A stretch of 64,000 nt of DNA, taken from positions 14,006,001 through 14,070,000 of the forward strand of contig CM020502.1 of NCBI GenBank assembly GCA_009823395.1, written 5' to 3'. Source of the DNA: Thamnaconus septentrionalis (taxonomy: Eukaryota; Chordata; Actinopteri; Tetraodontiformes; Monacanthidae). The number at the start of each line of letters is the position of its first letter. Within the stretch, counting starts at the first letter, position 1. Shown one piece after another: positions 12,378-26,186 of the stretch. The notes below the pieces were generated by a model. The model was not told where the DNA came from. It made no database searches and was given only the letters and a program-made list of their open reading frames with translations. The position numbers were made by a program, and so were the translations under genes.

Positions 12378-15300
12378 ATGGCAGCTTCGGCCCACATCTC
12401 CAGTGTTCGCTCCCTGTACAAAAGAATCCTGGTCCTGCATCGATTCCTGCCAATAGATCTGAAAGCCCTCGGAGACCAGTACGTGAAAGACGAGTTCAGA
12501 AGACATAAAAGTGCATCACCTGAAGAAGTGAAGAGATTCATGAAGGAATGGGAGGTAAATACATGTTTAAAAAAACATGCCACAGCACCACAAGTGTCAA
12601 TGAAATTATCAGAGAATTTGTAGTGACTGTCCTTGGAGGAATGTTCCCATTGAGTGTAATGCTCACACAAATACAACAGTATTACAGTGAAATTACATTG
12701 CAATGCATTGTAATGGCAATCATTTACCCCATATTGTGAAGGGTAAGAAGTACACCACCAGTCAAAAGTTTGGACACACTATCTAATGCAATGTTTATTC
12801 TTTATCTTTACAACTTTCTACACTGCAGACAGATACTAAAGACATCAAACATATGAGCAAGATATATGTAATTGTGCAGCAAAAAAAAAAACACGTTCAA
12901 AAACTCTAAATATCTTTTTATGAAAGGTGGCTATTTTGAAGAATTGAAATATAAAATGTGTTTGAGTTATTTGACACTGTTATTGTTTCCTACATAATTC
13001 CATGTGTGTTCATGCATAGTTTTGATGCCTTCAGTGAGAAGCAATGTCAATAGTAATGAGAATGAAAGAAAAACATTAATTCATAGGGTGAGTCCAAACT
13101 ATTGGCTGCTAGTGTATAGATTATTAGAAATGACTAACTATAAGTAACATTCAAACTCAGCATGAATTCTTCCTAAGTTGCATTTGACTAATTAGTTTCA
13201 ATGTGAAGGGCAGTCAGGTTGCAGCGATTCATAGTTGAGTAATGAATCACTAGTCAAGTGCATCTTCAAACTTTTGGCTCAGCCCTGAAAAATCTAAACA
13301 AGTCCAGATTTTTTAAAATGTGCATATTCAGCATCTCTATCAGAGACTGATTAATCTCCTTGCAAATGTGTATTCTTTATTTTTCCTTCTATTGTCACGG
13401 TTTCGTGCTCTTCTGACAGTCATCTAAGTAATTGGTACTTCAATTTTTACAGGATGTGAAAGAATGGCATGTTGTTGTTTTCACGACCACATGATGGCAG
13501 CCTCAGTTCAGTTAGGTGGTGCAGTTACATCATGAGACGCATGTCATCAACACCAAACCCCAGGACAGCTCTAATATATGCAGGGTATTCTTTTGTTAGT
13601 TGTAGTATTATGCTGCAGTAAAAGAAAATATTTAAATGTGCCTACTTCTTAGTTCACCACTCAGCTGCGGAGTAGAAATGTTCGGCAAAGAAATGGCAGA
13701 GTGGCCACATCCATCATGACGACTCTTCCAGAAGGTAGTGGAGTCAGGTGGAATGAGTTGAGCAACAGGAAGATAAAACCACAGTTTAAAAAAAGAAGCA
13801 AGAGAGAGCAAAGAAGAGCAAGTGGGGGTGAGGGGGGCTTTCATTGGTGATTATTGAATCTGTTCTTACCAAATGCTTTGTGCTTTCATCTGTCTTGTGC
13901 CAGCTATCGTGCTGCCACGAATTTTGGGCCAAACAAACAAACAACTAAAATCACACTGAGCCTCTTCTCAAGGACATGGGTCTAACACATTGATGGTGTG
14001 GGAGAGTGCATCAACTCCTCCCAGCAGTCACAGATGTTGATGTTGATGCTTGATATGCAGATGTGCTCACTTGCTGATTCTCTATTTGACTCTCTTACCA
14101 CCCGAGGAGTTGCACCAACAATGTCAAACGATGAGGTAAGTAAACTCACACTGTTTGGTTTATTATTCGCTTTCTTTTGGTTTAATTATAGCATCTTTAT
14201 TACAACTTCAGCACCATCATTTAGGGAATTTGCAATTGTATTGCAAAGTAAATGGACCTTCCGCAGGGGAAATGGTTCAATGATTTTCTAATTTCACCAG
14301 CTACTCCACAGATAATCATGTTGTGTGACTGGTGATTGAGTTCATCAGCAAGGCTGCCACGAACGTCAGGGTGTTTTAGCTTTATGGCTGGAGCTCATTT
14401 GTGGCCACAGTCTTTATTGGATTAGATTAAACACGTGCAAGTTAGTGTCTCCCTCTCTCACTTATGTCTTTATTATAAAACAATATGAATTGTTTCATTT
14501 GCTTTGCACTATAAAAAGTATAATAAAACCATTTTTAAGATTTGATTATTTAATTTAAAGGTCCAGTGTGTACATTTTGGCTTGGTCTATCATTTTTTAT
14601 ACTGGTAAAAGCTTAATATGCTGGCCATGCATACAATAACAAAAGTGTATTCTCCCAGTACAATAAAAGTCATTTGGTTTTCCAACCCAGAACGATTCTT
14701 ATGTATATAAGTATACACTGAGTGAGAGTCATTGTGGACAATCCAGCTGCCCGACAGCAGAGTGTTTGGTGTTTAGGGTGAACGCTCAAATAAACCAACC
14801 AAAGAGAAGGTGGACCAGGTGTCCTGGTTTGGGTGCGCTGGCCACCGTAGTTCACTGGCAGCTCAGGAGAGGGACGGAGGGAGAGTGAAGGCCGCTGCGA
14901 TCTAAAATGTAACCACTTGATGTCGCTCATCAGTATTTTTCTGTGTACAGACTGCAGTGATATAATGATGTTTTCATTAGGGAAGTGTAAATAGGATGTG
15001 ACTAAAGAAAGGCCAGTACCAGATCATAAGTTGCTCTCCTCTCCCCCACGACCCTGAATATTCATTATTTTAATATATTTTTATAACTTATATGGGATAT
15101 AAAAGAAAACCAGCTGCATGTATTAACTGGAATATCAAAGGTGAATCATCATCAAACAAATAAAATTTGATTTATTGTTTCAGGATCACACATGGTGGAA
15201 CTGCAGAGGAGGAACAGCAGCTGCTGCATCTTCTCAGCAGAATCATTTTCCTTCATTCTTTTTGGAAACTACACGGGTTACAATAAAGCACAGATTCCAC

Positions 15301-17074
15301 TTTCACTCAAAAATATAAATTTCTGTATAAAAATCTTTTGGTTTGTTTATTTTTCAGTCTCAAATTACCAAGTGAAAAATAACTATTTCTGAAATTTCTA
15401 TAATGTACATTGTTTTATTTCCCTCTTTTCCTCATGTTATTGAAAATTAAACCAGTGTGGTAAATGAAATGGTCTTGTTCTGTCATTTTTCTCCTTGATT
15501 ATGTACAAGAGCTGAAGCCTTTATGGAAAGATAATGGTAACCGTAGAACACACACCAATATCAATTTGGTAGTAGTCAGAATTCATATCAGAGTACTGAC
15601 TGACATAGCATGACTAATGCAACATATCAAATGAGCAGCCAATCACTAAAAAATGTAAAACACTAAAACTATAGATACATGTTGGTGACAGCAGTAACAG
15701 AAATGAAGGTGTGAGTGACAGTGAAAGGTGGATTGTAAATGTTGGTTGTATATTTTAGTTAGTAGAGTATTCATACGCATAGTGTACCAAAAAAATCCAC
15801 CGCAGTTTTGGTGACAAGTGGACGCGCTCAGCATCATCAGAACAGTGTGTGAAATTTGGACCTGGAACTTCAGTGCGTTGTGTTCAAAGCAGCCCAGATG
15901 TGGAGTTCAGCTCTCTCTTTTACATTTGGAACGCTTCATTGTTCATTAGCAGATATGCTGGAAAGCCATGATTCAAACCCTGTCCCTCGCTGACGGCACT
16001 AGACAGCATTGAAAGCCAAGTGTCAAATGAAAAAGCTTAAATGCCTGGAGGAGTGAGCTTTGTAGCACTGCTGTGGAGGTCTCAGCTAAGGAAGTGTGGC
16101 CAGCCAAGGCAGGTATTAAGTGGTGCAAACAGTGGTCACAAGATGGAGAACCTGATGCTGCGTGGCTGCAAACAGGAGGCAATCTCATTTAAAGCCATTT
16201 TTCCAGAGAGGTTTGATTTGTTGATTTTGTCATCCAACAGATAAAAAGAGGAAAACGTCTTGATCAAACTAACTGAAGAAAAAAAGAATACCAACAGCTG
16301 CACAATATGTGTGTGTGTCTCTGTGTGTCTACATAATCAGTTTTTAAAGTTGCTATCTATAATATACCAACCAACTATATAGCTTGTAAGCCAACATATG
16401 AATCAAAACATGTGAGTAAAGAATGAATCATCAGTGATATCAAACCTCCAGGAAGTGACATCCATTTGAAGACATAGTTCAGAGCAACAGTCGTGGAGTA
16501 TTATCAGTGATATAATCAGTGATATTTGGTTCCAGTTTCAGTGTCGTGGATTATTATTACTATATATCTTAGTTCACAAAACACATTCTCTACAATTAGA
16601 AAAAGGTAAAGGAAAAATAAACAACCTGGGGAATCAGGTTTAGAATTAAATCTAAATTAATGTGTGAAATTAGAGTGGTCCCGCTTAAGGCTGTAAAATT
16701 GTTTCCATCACCACAACTAATCTGTGGAAAATATACTGCACGTTCTAATGAAAAAACAGTGTATTGCGTTGTGTGTTTGTCATTGTCATTAGATGATGTT
16801 GGCGGTTGGGCTGAAAGCAGCAACAAATCTGACAGGTTTGGTGAGCAGTTTGAGTGGAAAGACCAGATTGTGATGCAATGCAAACTTTGTCTTGCAGGTT
16901 TACAAGACCACTCTGCAAAGTCAAGTGCTGCAGTCAGCTGGAAGGTCAGTCAAGTTTGGAGCCGACCTGGCAGATGAGAAAATCAGCCATTTCCAGGAGG
17001 ATCAAATCGGCCAACTGTATGAACTGATGCTGGAGTCGACCAAACCCAACACACAGTTCAACATTCAAGAATAG
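12378..17074 (+). CDS. sdhaf3: Succinate dehydrogenase assembly factor 3 (ACN9 family)
   Basis: Mitochondrial matrix chaperone that helps mature the iron-sulphur subunit of succinate dehydrogenase (complex II). Two exons: 12378-12554 (59 codons, donor GAG|GTAAAT) and 16898-17074 (acceptor CTTGCAG, stop TAG), in phase 0, total 117 aa; the human protein is about 125. The N-terminal part has the LYR-type motif as SLYKRIL at residues 12-18 (Lys in place of Arg), then [20 protein letters not shown], the family signature, and EFRRHK. The second exon has [16 protein letters not shown] near the C-terminus. The ATG was chosen because the family begins a few residues before this motif. The 4.3-kb intron contains a Tc1-derived element and another repeat. 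A possible polyA signal lies at 17338-17343. Confidence 0.93.
12751..13116. mobile_element. Internally deleted Tc1/mariner-like element in sdhaf3 intron
   Basis: The left end CAGTCAAAAGTTTGGACACA (from 12759) is a common fish Tc1 inverted-repeat sequence. The right end GAGTCCAAACTATTGGCTGC is its diverged reverse complement. TA dinucleotides flank both ends (12751-12752 and 13115-13116), as expected for Tc1/mariner insertion. Internal text resembles the two ends of such elements without transposase coding sequence, so it is a non-autonomous relic of about 360 bp. Confidence 0.8.
14555..14960. repeat. TTAA-flanked repeat family, near full-length copy
   Basis: It starts TTAAAGGTCCAGTGTGTA. Its other end, read in reverse, holds GTCTGTACACAG and a block (about 14888-14932) that matches, on the opposite strand, the repeat at 40585-40720. 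A third end fragment starts at 56993. TTAA at the edge and opposed similar ends suggest a piggyBac-type non-autonomous element; this class call is inference. Confidence 0.6.
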
Positions 17075-17673
17075 GAGAAGGATAAATATTTATTGTGCGC
17101 CAGGGTGGAAGATTGTGTTTGGCTCGTCACCAACACAATCAAAGAAAGACGAGGACAGCACGACAAATACAAACAGCAACACACAAAGAAGGGATGAAAT
17201 ACAGTGCAAGTTAAGAGCAGGCAAGAGGGCACGAAGTGAAATGACTGGAAGCTTAATAATGAAATGGCTCAATGAGTCAACAGTGTGATACCTCCAAGTG
17301 CTTCAATCAAGCTGTTGCACTGAAAAATGTCATTGTATTAAAGTGCTGAGTAATGTATAGTAATATCTGTGTGATTGTGTTTCTTTTACAACACAACAGT
17401 TTCCTTCACAGATTCGTCCAGGTGGCCCTCACACCTTCTCTTTGCCGTTGTTTGTTTTTTTTTCCTATCTTTTGCATTAATACAATACAATGAGTTGTGT
17501 AGGGTCTTGATAAAGACACACACAGTTGTAAGTGTGTTTCCTCAATAATCAGCGATGCCTTGTTCTGCCTCACTTTAGGGTTGAATTTGTTGAAGTGAGG
17601 TTTTGAATTGAAGGTCTCATTCATAGTTCATGCAGAAAATCTAGAGGCCATTAGCTGTTTGTGTGTGTGTGTG

Positions 17674-17738
<65 letters not shown>

Positions 17739-18590
17739 AATGGGATCAGACAACGAGCTAAAGCTGTATAGCTACTGATATAGTCATTGTTCCCCAATTC
17801 TTCCATAAATCTTTGTAATTTTTTACAAAAGATGAAGAGTTTTCACACTTTCCTACCATTGTTTTCTTTGATTGTGATATTGTTCCACTGCTCTTGGGAA
17901 TCCATGTGGACTGTGGCATAATCAATAAATAGACAGATAACTAAATACTCAGTAAAAATAACATTTATACAGCAAGTAAATCTTGAACCAACCTCTCTGT
18001 GTGATTAAATCTGTCTGGCATTACGAGGGTGTTCCAGATCCTTCACTGTTCATCTTAGTTTCCGGATTGAACAGAATTAAAACAAATTCAAAAGGAAGAT
18101 TCTGGTATCTGATATGCATCAGTCCTGATCAGAACTTTCTGAACTGTACCATGGTAAACTTGCTTCATATTTGTTTCATCTAAAGTCATTGATCTGACAG
18201 TAACAGTCCTGTTGGGTCTCACCAGGGCAACAGAAACATTTAAGCAACATCCACGCCTGGCAAAAGCCATCAGATTAAACACAGCCGATAATGTAGCAAA
18301 AGCAGCAGGAAACATATTTCCAGGTGAGCAGAAAATGGAAAGCAGCAGGGGACAAAGGATGGAACACAACAGGCCTGGTTTGTCCCTGGACAGCAGGTGG
18401 AAATCAATATGAAAGAAGCCACATAATGCTAGCTGAACCTGCACTAAAGCCGCTGGGGGGAAGAGGTTGATTGCAAAGATACCACTATCGAATATGACAT
18501 AGGAAATATCATACATTATTTTATGTATATATTATTACACACACATCGCACACACTCACACACCAAAGTGTTGGTTTGGTTCCTTTACCT
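17075..18590 (+). other. sdhaf3 3'UTR and intergenic sequence
   Basis: ATTAAA at 17338-17343, followed by GT-rich sequence, is a plausible sdhaf3 polyA signal; another AATAAA lies at about 17923-17930. A compound GT/CT microsatellite lies at 17659-17737. No gene seen. Confidence 0.5.
17659..17737. repeat. Compound (GT)n-(CT)n-(GT)n microsatellite
   Basis: GT units, about nine CT units, then about 21 GT units, uninterrupted. Confidence 0.95.
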
Positions 18591-21500
18591 AATATCATGC
18601 TACCAAACCGCATGTCTGTTTAATGAGGAAAAGAGACAAATAGAATCTGAACAAGTTTTAGTGCAAAGAAGAACAAGACATTTGTTACAGAGATCTGATG
18701 AAGAGATCTCTGGAGTCGAGTCCTGGACGTCGCCGGAGTCAGACTGACTCCTTTCTCCCAAGAAAGTCCTTAAATGCAAACACAAACAATCTGACTCCTG
18801 ATCTGAATGTCTTCTCAAGTGTTGTCCTCTGATTGGTTGTCCATTCTTCAACCTTCGGTTGCTGGGTGTTACTGTCATTGTTTGTGAGTCAGGAAGCAGG
18901 TCCTTATTTGGCCGTGAGCCAAATGGTCCATCCTTCCTTCCGGTGTGACCTGTTGAAACCATTCTGCAGCAAGACAAGCTCCGGTCACAAGTTCCCATCC
19001 CTGTGACTGGATGGGTCGCAAACTTTATGAGGGTCGCAAAGGCACTTCCTTCAGCTGACCACAATCTGGTCACCCCAGGTCACTGTTTATGAGACTTAAT
19101 GAGTTACACAGTCTTCGCTCACAAGGTTTTCAACACCCCCAGGGCACTGATCATGATCATCAAATATACACCAAAGCACTACATATAGTAACATTCAATA
19201 CATTTATACATTCAACTCAATGTAATAACTCCAACATATAAATGTAATGTTACAAATATAATAGCACAATATGCAATGATGCATGATGTTAAATATCAGA
19301 TTACAACAAAAGTTAGAACAAAGCATCAGGTTTGAACGATTAATACTGAAACTCTGCCACTGTCACAGATCATATCAACAGTGCAGCACTTTGAAGTCAC
19401 TTTGGTTCTGAGTTTTGTTCTGGGATTTCCTTAAACACATTATTGAGATGTATCTGCGAGTTGGGACCAAATGGATCCAAGGTAAATTCTCGCAGTTACT
19501 ACTCCAGTTACTACTTGTTTAATAACTTCACAGTTCAATCATTTGTTTTGTGATCATCTGGTTGGTCACTCATAAGAATCGACAACAATGCTCAGTTTAT
19601 TGGACCAGTTTGGACCAGAGTTGAAGCTCACAGTGTAGTTTTAGTGGACTTGTTAAGGAATCTCTAAAAATCGCCTTTTATTTCTAAGTTTTGTGGCCTT
19701 TCACAAAACTGTTGCCTTAGTCTGTGGCCTCAGAGTCTTAATTATGATTTAAATGCTTTAGAAACTAGGTTTTGCTCAACTAGGTCCCTACAGTAAATGA
19801 ATGGTAAGTGTGATTCTCTATGGATTCTCCAGCCGTAGTGTCATACTGAGAGTATCATGAGTTGTATCAATTTAGGGTGAACTAAATATGACGTCACTGA
19901 TGGCCTCAGCGTGAAATGCACGGCTAAAGCTGGGTGTTTTACTGGGCACTTTCACAATATGTTACTATGCAACATGATTAAATGAATTTGATGTTTATAT
20001 GGTAAATCAACTTGCCCTCATGTCAGATGTGATCCATAGAGACAATTTGGCCAGATTTTCACACATGGCCTCGGTGTGAACTGCACGGCCCACCACTGCT
20101 AATCAGTCTGACTCAAACAACATCACAGCCAAATGCATTTCCTGATTTCAGAAGGTGCAGCAATCTCTGTCAAAAGCAGTGCTTTGATCTAACAGGACAC
20201 GCGTTGTGACGACTTCATTGTCTGATGCAGTTAAATTATATTCTGTAACTCTAAATGAACAATACTTAACACTGCTGTTTTTAATTTTCACAGGAAATAA
20301 TTTGAGACAAAGCAGTGTCAGTCACAGTCCAAAATCCTTCAAAGAAAGCTTTTATTCACAGAAACAAATCAATACACAACTAGGTGAGAACGACACGCGA
20401 TCATGTTTGGGTTTCCGGAGGGACGAGTGTGAACGCCTCTGCTTGTGCACGGCCAGTCACCTCACTGCTCTCTTTCACCGTGGGTTTGGAGGAGTGTTTG
20501 AGACATGAGGGGTGAAAATCAATATCCCACAACTGCACAATGTGAGCGGAATTCGGTTAGGAGAATCATACCCACGGAGGGCAGCTTGATAATCAATTGA
20601 CATCAATTTGGAAATGAAAAGGTCTTGTTCAGTTTGGTTTTGAAGCGCCGAGAGTCAACGCATGTCACGCATAAGCTGGCGCATGTGGAGGTTACAGGTT
20701 TTAATCTTTTCTTTCAGCTGTTAAAATACTTCATAAATTGTAAACATTGCAAAAAGAATTCAGAGAAAAACAATATTGCAAAAATTATTTTTAGTCATTC
20801 TTAAATATTGATGGTGTTTAGAACACGGTAATACAAGTAAATATCAATGTTAATTATTAGATATGTTTGTAATTACTATTTTGAATAAACAATACGGTCA
20901 AAAACGCTATATTACTTTAAGTAGACAAGCAAATATATAAATCTGGTGTCACATCCCCCAGTGAGAATCGCAGTGAGTCAGTTATTGGCTAACACACTGT
21001 GTCATTAGTGTGAAATTAAAGGAGTAAAGCACAGCACAGGCCAGCCAATATGGTGATAGGATCAAAATTGATTAGAACAAGTTCTTGTACCTACAGTTAT
21101 ATTCCTTTCATACTAAACATTTGATTTCGGCAGTAACAGAACAGACAGTCTGAATGTGTTCCCCTGTCTTGAGTTGTTGACATAGCAACATTCTAGCAAA
21201 GGCCGTATCAGTGGTCTTGTCTCAGTGAAGCCCACTTAGCTCAAATAGAGTCAGACCTCGACCTGCTCATTGGAATGGATTTTAAAAACATCAAATACAC
21301 GGAGATAGAAGCGCGAAGACCACCTTCTTGACAACAACAGTAACTACTGGAGTTAGGGCTCCCTGGTTTGCTGTCAAACTGGTAAACTTTCAGCAAATAA
21401 GCTCAAATCGCAAACCTTGAATCTAATATATATATACTGTTTCAATTTTACACTTTCCAATCACGTTAAAGAGGCTTTAACATGCTAATAGGTCAAAGAG

Positions 21501-22360
21501 CTAATAGGTTGAAGAGGAAAAAAATTATTTTCTATATGTTTCTGCCGTTGTGCGTTTCTAAAGCATTTCTCCATGACCTTAAGGTTGTATAACATTTCAG
21601 TGGACTAAGAGCCTAGAGAAGGGCGCCCCATCTCTTCAGATTCCATCAGAGAATGTTGACATAGAAGAAGGAATGGGGGCGCTGACGTGCTGTGATTGCT
21701 GAGTGAGCAGGAACTAGTCATGAGTTGACTGATGCCAACAGGAAAAAAGTCTGTCTGTCTGGGGCTAAAAATAGAACAAAATGAGAGAGAGAAGGAGATG
21801 GAACGTCAAGGGATGTGACACTAGTTCAGAACAAGTGGATGGTGAAAGGCAATAGGTAGGAGGATTCAAAGTGTAACTTCTGTGCTTGGAGGCATGTATT
21901 CACGTAGGCAGACTGGCTAGCGTATGCTAACACTGGGAATGTAGCAGCCAAATGGGGGCTAGCAGGGCCCAGCAGTGGCGAGCAGAGGCACTTCACACCT
22001 AGGCCATCGTGACGTCACATTTAGTCCACCCAAAATGTGTTGGCGTAGTCAGTTGTGTTCACAAATGTGGAAGTGACGAAAAATGTAATCTTTTTAAACC
22101 AATCAGGCACTCTGGCAGAGAGAGGAGAGAGTTTCAGTTCAGATCAGATCAGTGTAATCAAAGTGACAAGTTCAAAAGATGAAGCCAGAGGGACAAACTC
22201 AGAATAAAACCTGAAGCTGGCTGTCTGTGTCTTGGGCATAATGCAACCAAATAAAGTGTTTGGCTCAGAGACACTTTCTAAAATCTCTGTCACTTCATAT
22301 TTATTTATCCACACAAATGTTTGTGTGACAGTTTACGGTCCTGTCACTATGCCTCCTTTT
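18591..22360. other. Intergenic DNA without recognisable gene
   Basis: An open minus-strand frame of 157 codons at 18600-19073 shows no family motif, splice context or low-bias composition that would support it, so it is not called. The rest is A/T-rich. I saw no transposon ends here. Confidence 0.4.
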
Positions 22361-22384
22361 GATCATGTGCCATGGCTACTTGGC

Positions 22385-22490
22385 CAAGGGAACTTCCCTT
22401 TGGCTGACTGGTTAGCATGCATGGCTATTCCCTGGGAGCCTGGGGTTCCAAGCCCGCCCGGGCCCTCTGCACCTTGCCACACTTGAAAAG
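22385..22490 (+). repeat. Degenerate tRNA-derived SINE head
   Basis: GGCTGACTGGTTAGCATGCA resembles an RNA polymerase III A box region and GGGTTCCAAGCCC, 40 bases later, a B box. The rest of a tRNA fold is not preserved. This is probably a tRNA-type SINE head rather than a tRNA gene. Confidence 0.4.
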
Positions 22491-23730
22491 CAAAATATTA
22501 CATTTATTCTGCGTGACATCTGTAATATTTCATGCTTGAGGTACATTATCAGTGAAACAAATTAATATCACCATAAAATGGAAATGCATTTCACACGTTT
22601 TATGAAAGTACTACCCAACAATTAAGGAAAAGTGGCTGTGGATCTATGATCAAGTAGTAAATAAGGAGTTCAGTTTAGAAAGAATGTTTCTGAGGAATGA
22701 GTTGTAATAGGTCAGCGCTCCCACCAAGTTCAATTTGTGATGCTTGAAATTTGGGTTGTATCGAGGTGGTGTCTACATATGAAATATCAATATTCACTGT
22801 ATTGTTCATCCAGCCTTTGGGGCAAAGAGGTAACAAGCATGGCTCTTTGTTCAAATAGGAATAAGTACTAACTCTTCTTTGTGCTTGGGGAGCTCCGCTT
22901 TCATAGCCTTGTGTTGTGTGAGATCTTTGCGCGCTGCTGATAAAAGAGACACTGACTTCAGTATTACCTGTGCTTGGGTGAAATTGTCTTCCACTCACCC
23001 TGCTCCTTCAAGCCGGACCCCCGCTGCCATAATTTTACTCCTCTGCACCTGGACTGGACTGGACTAAAATACTGTGCATTGCATTCCCTGTTAGACACAG
23101 TCACAAGTGTTTTTTCAGCAAAAATACCTTACGCTGTGTAAACTAAACCACTTTGTCTAAATGCATCCATGCACGTTAGGAGATGTATTCTGTTGCAAAG
23201 ACTGTCGCTGCTATTACCTTTACAGAAGCGGCCGCGTGCTGTTATTGTGGCATAAATGTGAATGAAGTGTGATTGAAAATTTGTCAAGTTCTTCCCCTCA
23301 TTTAAAAGAAGGAATGTCAAACCATCTCATCCATCTATCCATTTAGAGTCTTGATTTTGTTGGCAACCGTGACTTTCCCTTTTAAATTAAAAGGGACCTT
23401 GAAGCAAGCTTCACTTCCACCTTTTCAATATCAATCCCACACTCACCCAATAAAACTTTTTCTGCTGCCTTATGTAAAGGCCAGGTAGCCTTGATCCCAG
23501 CTCAAGTAAACAGAAAAATAATGAATGAGGTGCAAAAACATTCATTCAAAGGCATTTCTCTTTGTTTTCTCGTTTGGTTTCATGTTTTAAAACAGAAATA
23601 AAGAAGCAGGAGCATTTTTAGCACTGGAGTCGTGATTCAGAGAGTAATTTTATTTGTCGTTTTTCCACACATGAAACAACAACCTTACACTGCTGCCACA
23701 TACCTCATGAATTTGCCATACCAATACAAT

Positions 23731-24050
23731 AAGGGTGGACTCACACAAGGGGCGTTTGTTTCGTACCATGCAGAAGCACCACCGCTGCTGGCCTGCACTC
23801 GCATTGTCCCAGCCCCAAAAGTGCTTAAGCGTGGCTGCCTGCGCTACGTGCGTCATTGCATTGAAATGCGGAGCACACATGGTTTGACGGCATCATAAAT
23901 TGATGGATCAATAATCAAGCAATCAATCTACTCCCCATGTGTATCATAATCAAGCATTGTACAGAGCACTCACAGTAATAAAATAATCCAGACTTTAGGG
24001 CTCAAGCGTGCTTGGCGATGGTACGGACGGCCTTGTGTGAGAGCACCCTA
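23731..24050. mobile_element. hAT-like non-autonomous element (MITE)
   Basis: The left end AGGGTGGACTCACACAAGG and the reverse complement of the right end, AGGGTGCTCTCACACAAGG, differ at few places. Similarity continues as GTACCAT and AAGTGCTTAAGCGTGG / AAGCACGCTTGAGC further in. The length is about 320 bp, with no coding potential. The ends resemble hAT-type fish MITEs, but I could not find a clear 8-bp target duplication. Confidence 0.6.
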
Positions 24051-24374
24051 ATTAGAAACAGGAAACAAAGGACCAAAGTGTTTACAGACGGAGAAAGAGA
24101 GAGCAGTTCGGTGATGGAACCTTTACCAGACTAGGTGTACCTATAGCCGCTCAACCAAGGGTACCTTTACATGGCGATTGTGGCCAGGACTTAATAATGG
24201 CTGGGAATGCTTCAGCAAGGGAAGCCCAGAGTAGCGTGTGGGACTGCAACTCTGTTGCCTGATCTCCACCCTGGAGCAGCAGTGAGTGGAAGCCAAGAAT
24301 TAAAATATATAGCTAAACAAGAGAGCTCCATCCCTGGTGGGGCAAGTTCCATCCCTCGGCCCCTGGCCTCAGGA

Positions 24375-24466
24375 ATGTACTTAAGGCAGCGGTACTGCGC
24401 CTGGGCATCATTGGATGATCCAACCCCCCCCAATTCCAATCCTGAATCCTGAGTGCCAAGCCAATG
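24375..24466 (-). repeat. SINE body fragment, same family as the copy at 46020
   Basis: Reverse-complement of this stretch gives CTTGGCACTCAGGATTCAGG, then GGAATTGGGGGGGTTGGATC and CAATGATGCCCAGGC. These match, in order, the body of the SINE at 46130-46215. It lacks the tRNA head. Confidence 0.65.
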
Positions 24467-26149
24467 GGGACCAGTTTCAGATCGACCTCTACCAGTCTCA
24501 GATGGACCTCTTCTAGACACTGACACTGAGAGTGGCGGTGGTGTACGTTGCACTTTTTGGAGCTACACTTCCTTCTAACAGTCACCCAGCTGCCCTTTCC
24601 CAGCTGCTCTGGAGCCGCTGAGTGAGGGAGTTCGTGGGACCCGCAACCTCCAACGCTACACAAGGGCGTGAAAGCTCCGCTTCGGCTATGCTAATCCTGG
24701 TAGTTATGGGTCTACTTTTATGCCCGAAGGAGCAAAGTGGTTCCTCAAGCTGACGAAGTCTCTCCTCAAGTGCTAACGTAGCACAATACAAATGCCAGAC
24801 TCAGTAATTGAGGACGAGGTAAAACGAAGCATCTGGCATTGGGAGCAGGAAAAGACAGACGGGGAGCGAGCAGAGCCTGGGGAGAGGTGGGAGTGAGAAG
24901 CCGTGGCTGAGACAGAGGTGATTAAACTAAACTGGTGGGAGACATGTTGTAGTAAGGAACGAAAGCAATTAATCACAGAGCGATCGCCTTTGATAAATAA
25001 GAATTTGGTGAGTCACTCAGCAAGGGCTCGACAGCGCAGCGTGGCTGGCTGTGCTGTCGCTTTCTCTATGTTACTTCTATGTTTCCTTGTCTGCCTGTCT
25101 GCCAGTGTCTGTCTATATGCTCACTGTATTATTTTATTTATAGTAACAGTTTTAAAATTTCTTTGACACATTCACTTTTTAAATGTTTTCTCATTAGCAG
25201 CAAACACACACCTAATAGTTTTGACTAATGAACTGATCAAAAATAGTAATGACATTTTTGTCTTTATTTTGTTTTGTAGTTTCAAATTGCTTAATAATAT
25301 ACACATTAAGAGTAGTTAGTATCTTTGAAGGGTGATTGCATGTTTTATTGGGACTATTACGATTTTATTAGGATTGTTTCTAAGATACAGTAAAATGGTG
25401 CAGGTTTTACCGTTTACCAAATTAAATTTGGGGCCTATCAGTGGTGAACCGTCAGCAGTATAGCTGGGCCTTTAGAGGAGGGCCGATGTTATCTCCCAAC
25501 TGGTGAACATGCAATTGAACTAGAATAGCAATTTCCGTTGTCGTGATATAAAACTTGTTCCTTGTAATTAGACGTGTGCCTTCACTTAGAATAAAAGCTA
25601 TATCTGGGCTACACTCTTCTACTGTAAAAGTTGGGCAGCTGTATTTAGTTATCAGATGTTTGCTGCTACCAGGAAATTAACTTTTTACGATCTGTCAACA
25701 TACAGGACTAACAACTTAGGGGGGAAATGCAGATCTAATTGCCTGTTTGATGGGAAGCCGTGCCACTAGTTTACACTATTCTCAATAAATGTAACCCCTG
25801 AAAAGCCAGCTCATGTGGCTACTGTCAAATGTGCGGCTCAGACTTCAAACCAGCAATTCAAAGGAAAAATAGTGGCTCAAGCATTTGGTTACACGTGCCG
25901 CTGCCCTTTCCCCTGACTCTGGCTCACAGGCCTACAAAGGCCAGACAGCAAAGAAATGTAAACATGTCATTGGCATTCTTCATGTTTTACCTTGAAGTAG
26001 GGATGGCTAACTGGATGAACAATCTATTTGGAATCGTAGGGGGGTTGTGCGTGCGTGCGTGCGTGCCTGGTTGTGTGTACAGATGGGGTAGAGAAGAGGC
26101 CCTTCACTCAGGTATTGACAAAAAAATCTATTTGCTATTTAACACAAAT

Positions 26150-26186
26150 GAGAGAGAGAGAGACAGAGACAGAGAGACTAAGAGAC
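26150..26186 (+). repeat. Imperfect GA-rich microsatellite
   Basis: Runs of GAGAGA and GACAGA; no open reading frame around it is recognisable. Confidence 0.8.

Noticed and set aside
12167..12703. 178-codon open frame on the minus strand
   Set aside because: It runs antisense through sdhaf3 exon 1 and its flanks, and has no family motif.
18600..19073. 157-codon open frame on the minus strand
   Set aside because: No recognisable domain, splice context or promoter; composition is ordinary intergenic DNA. A decayed retroelement piece is possible but not shown.
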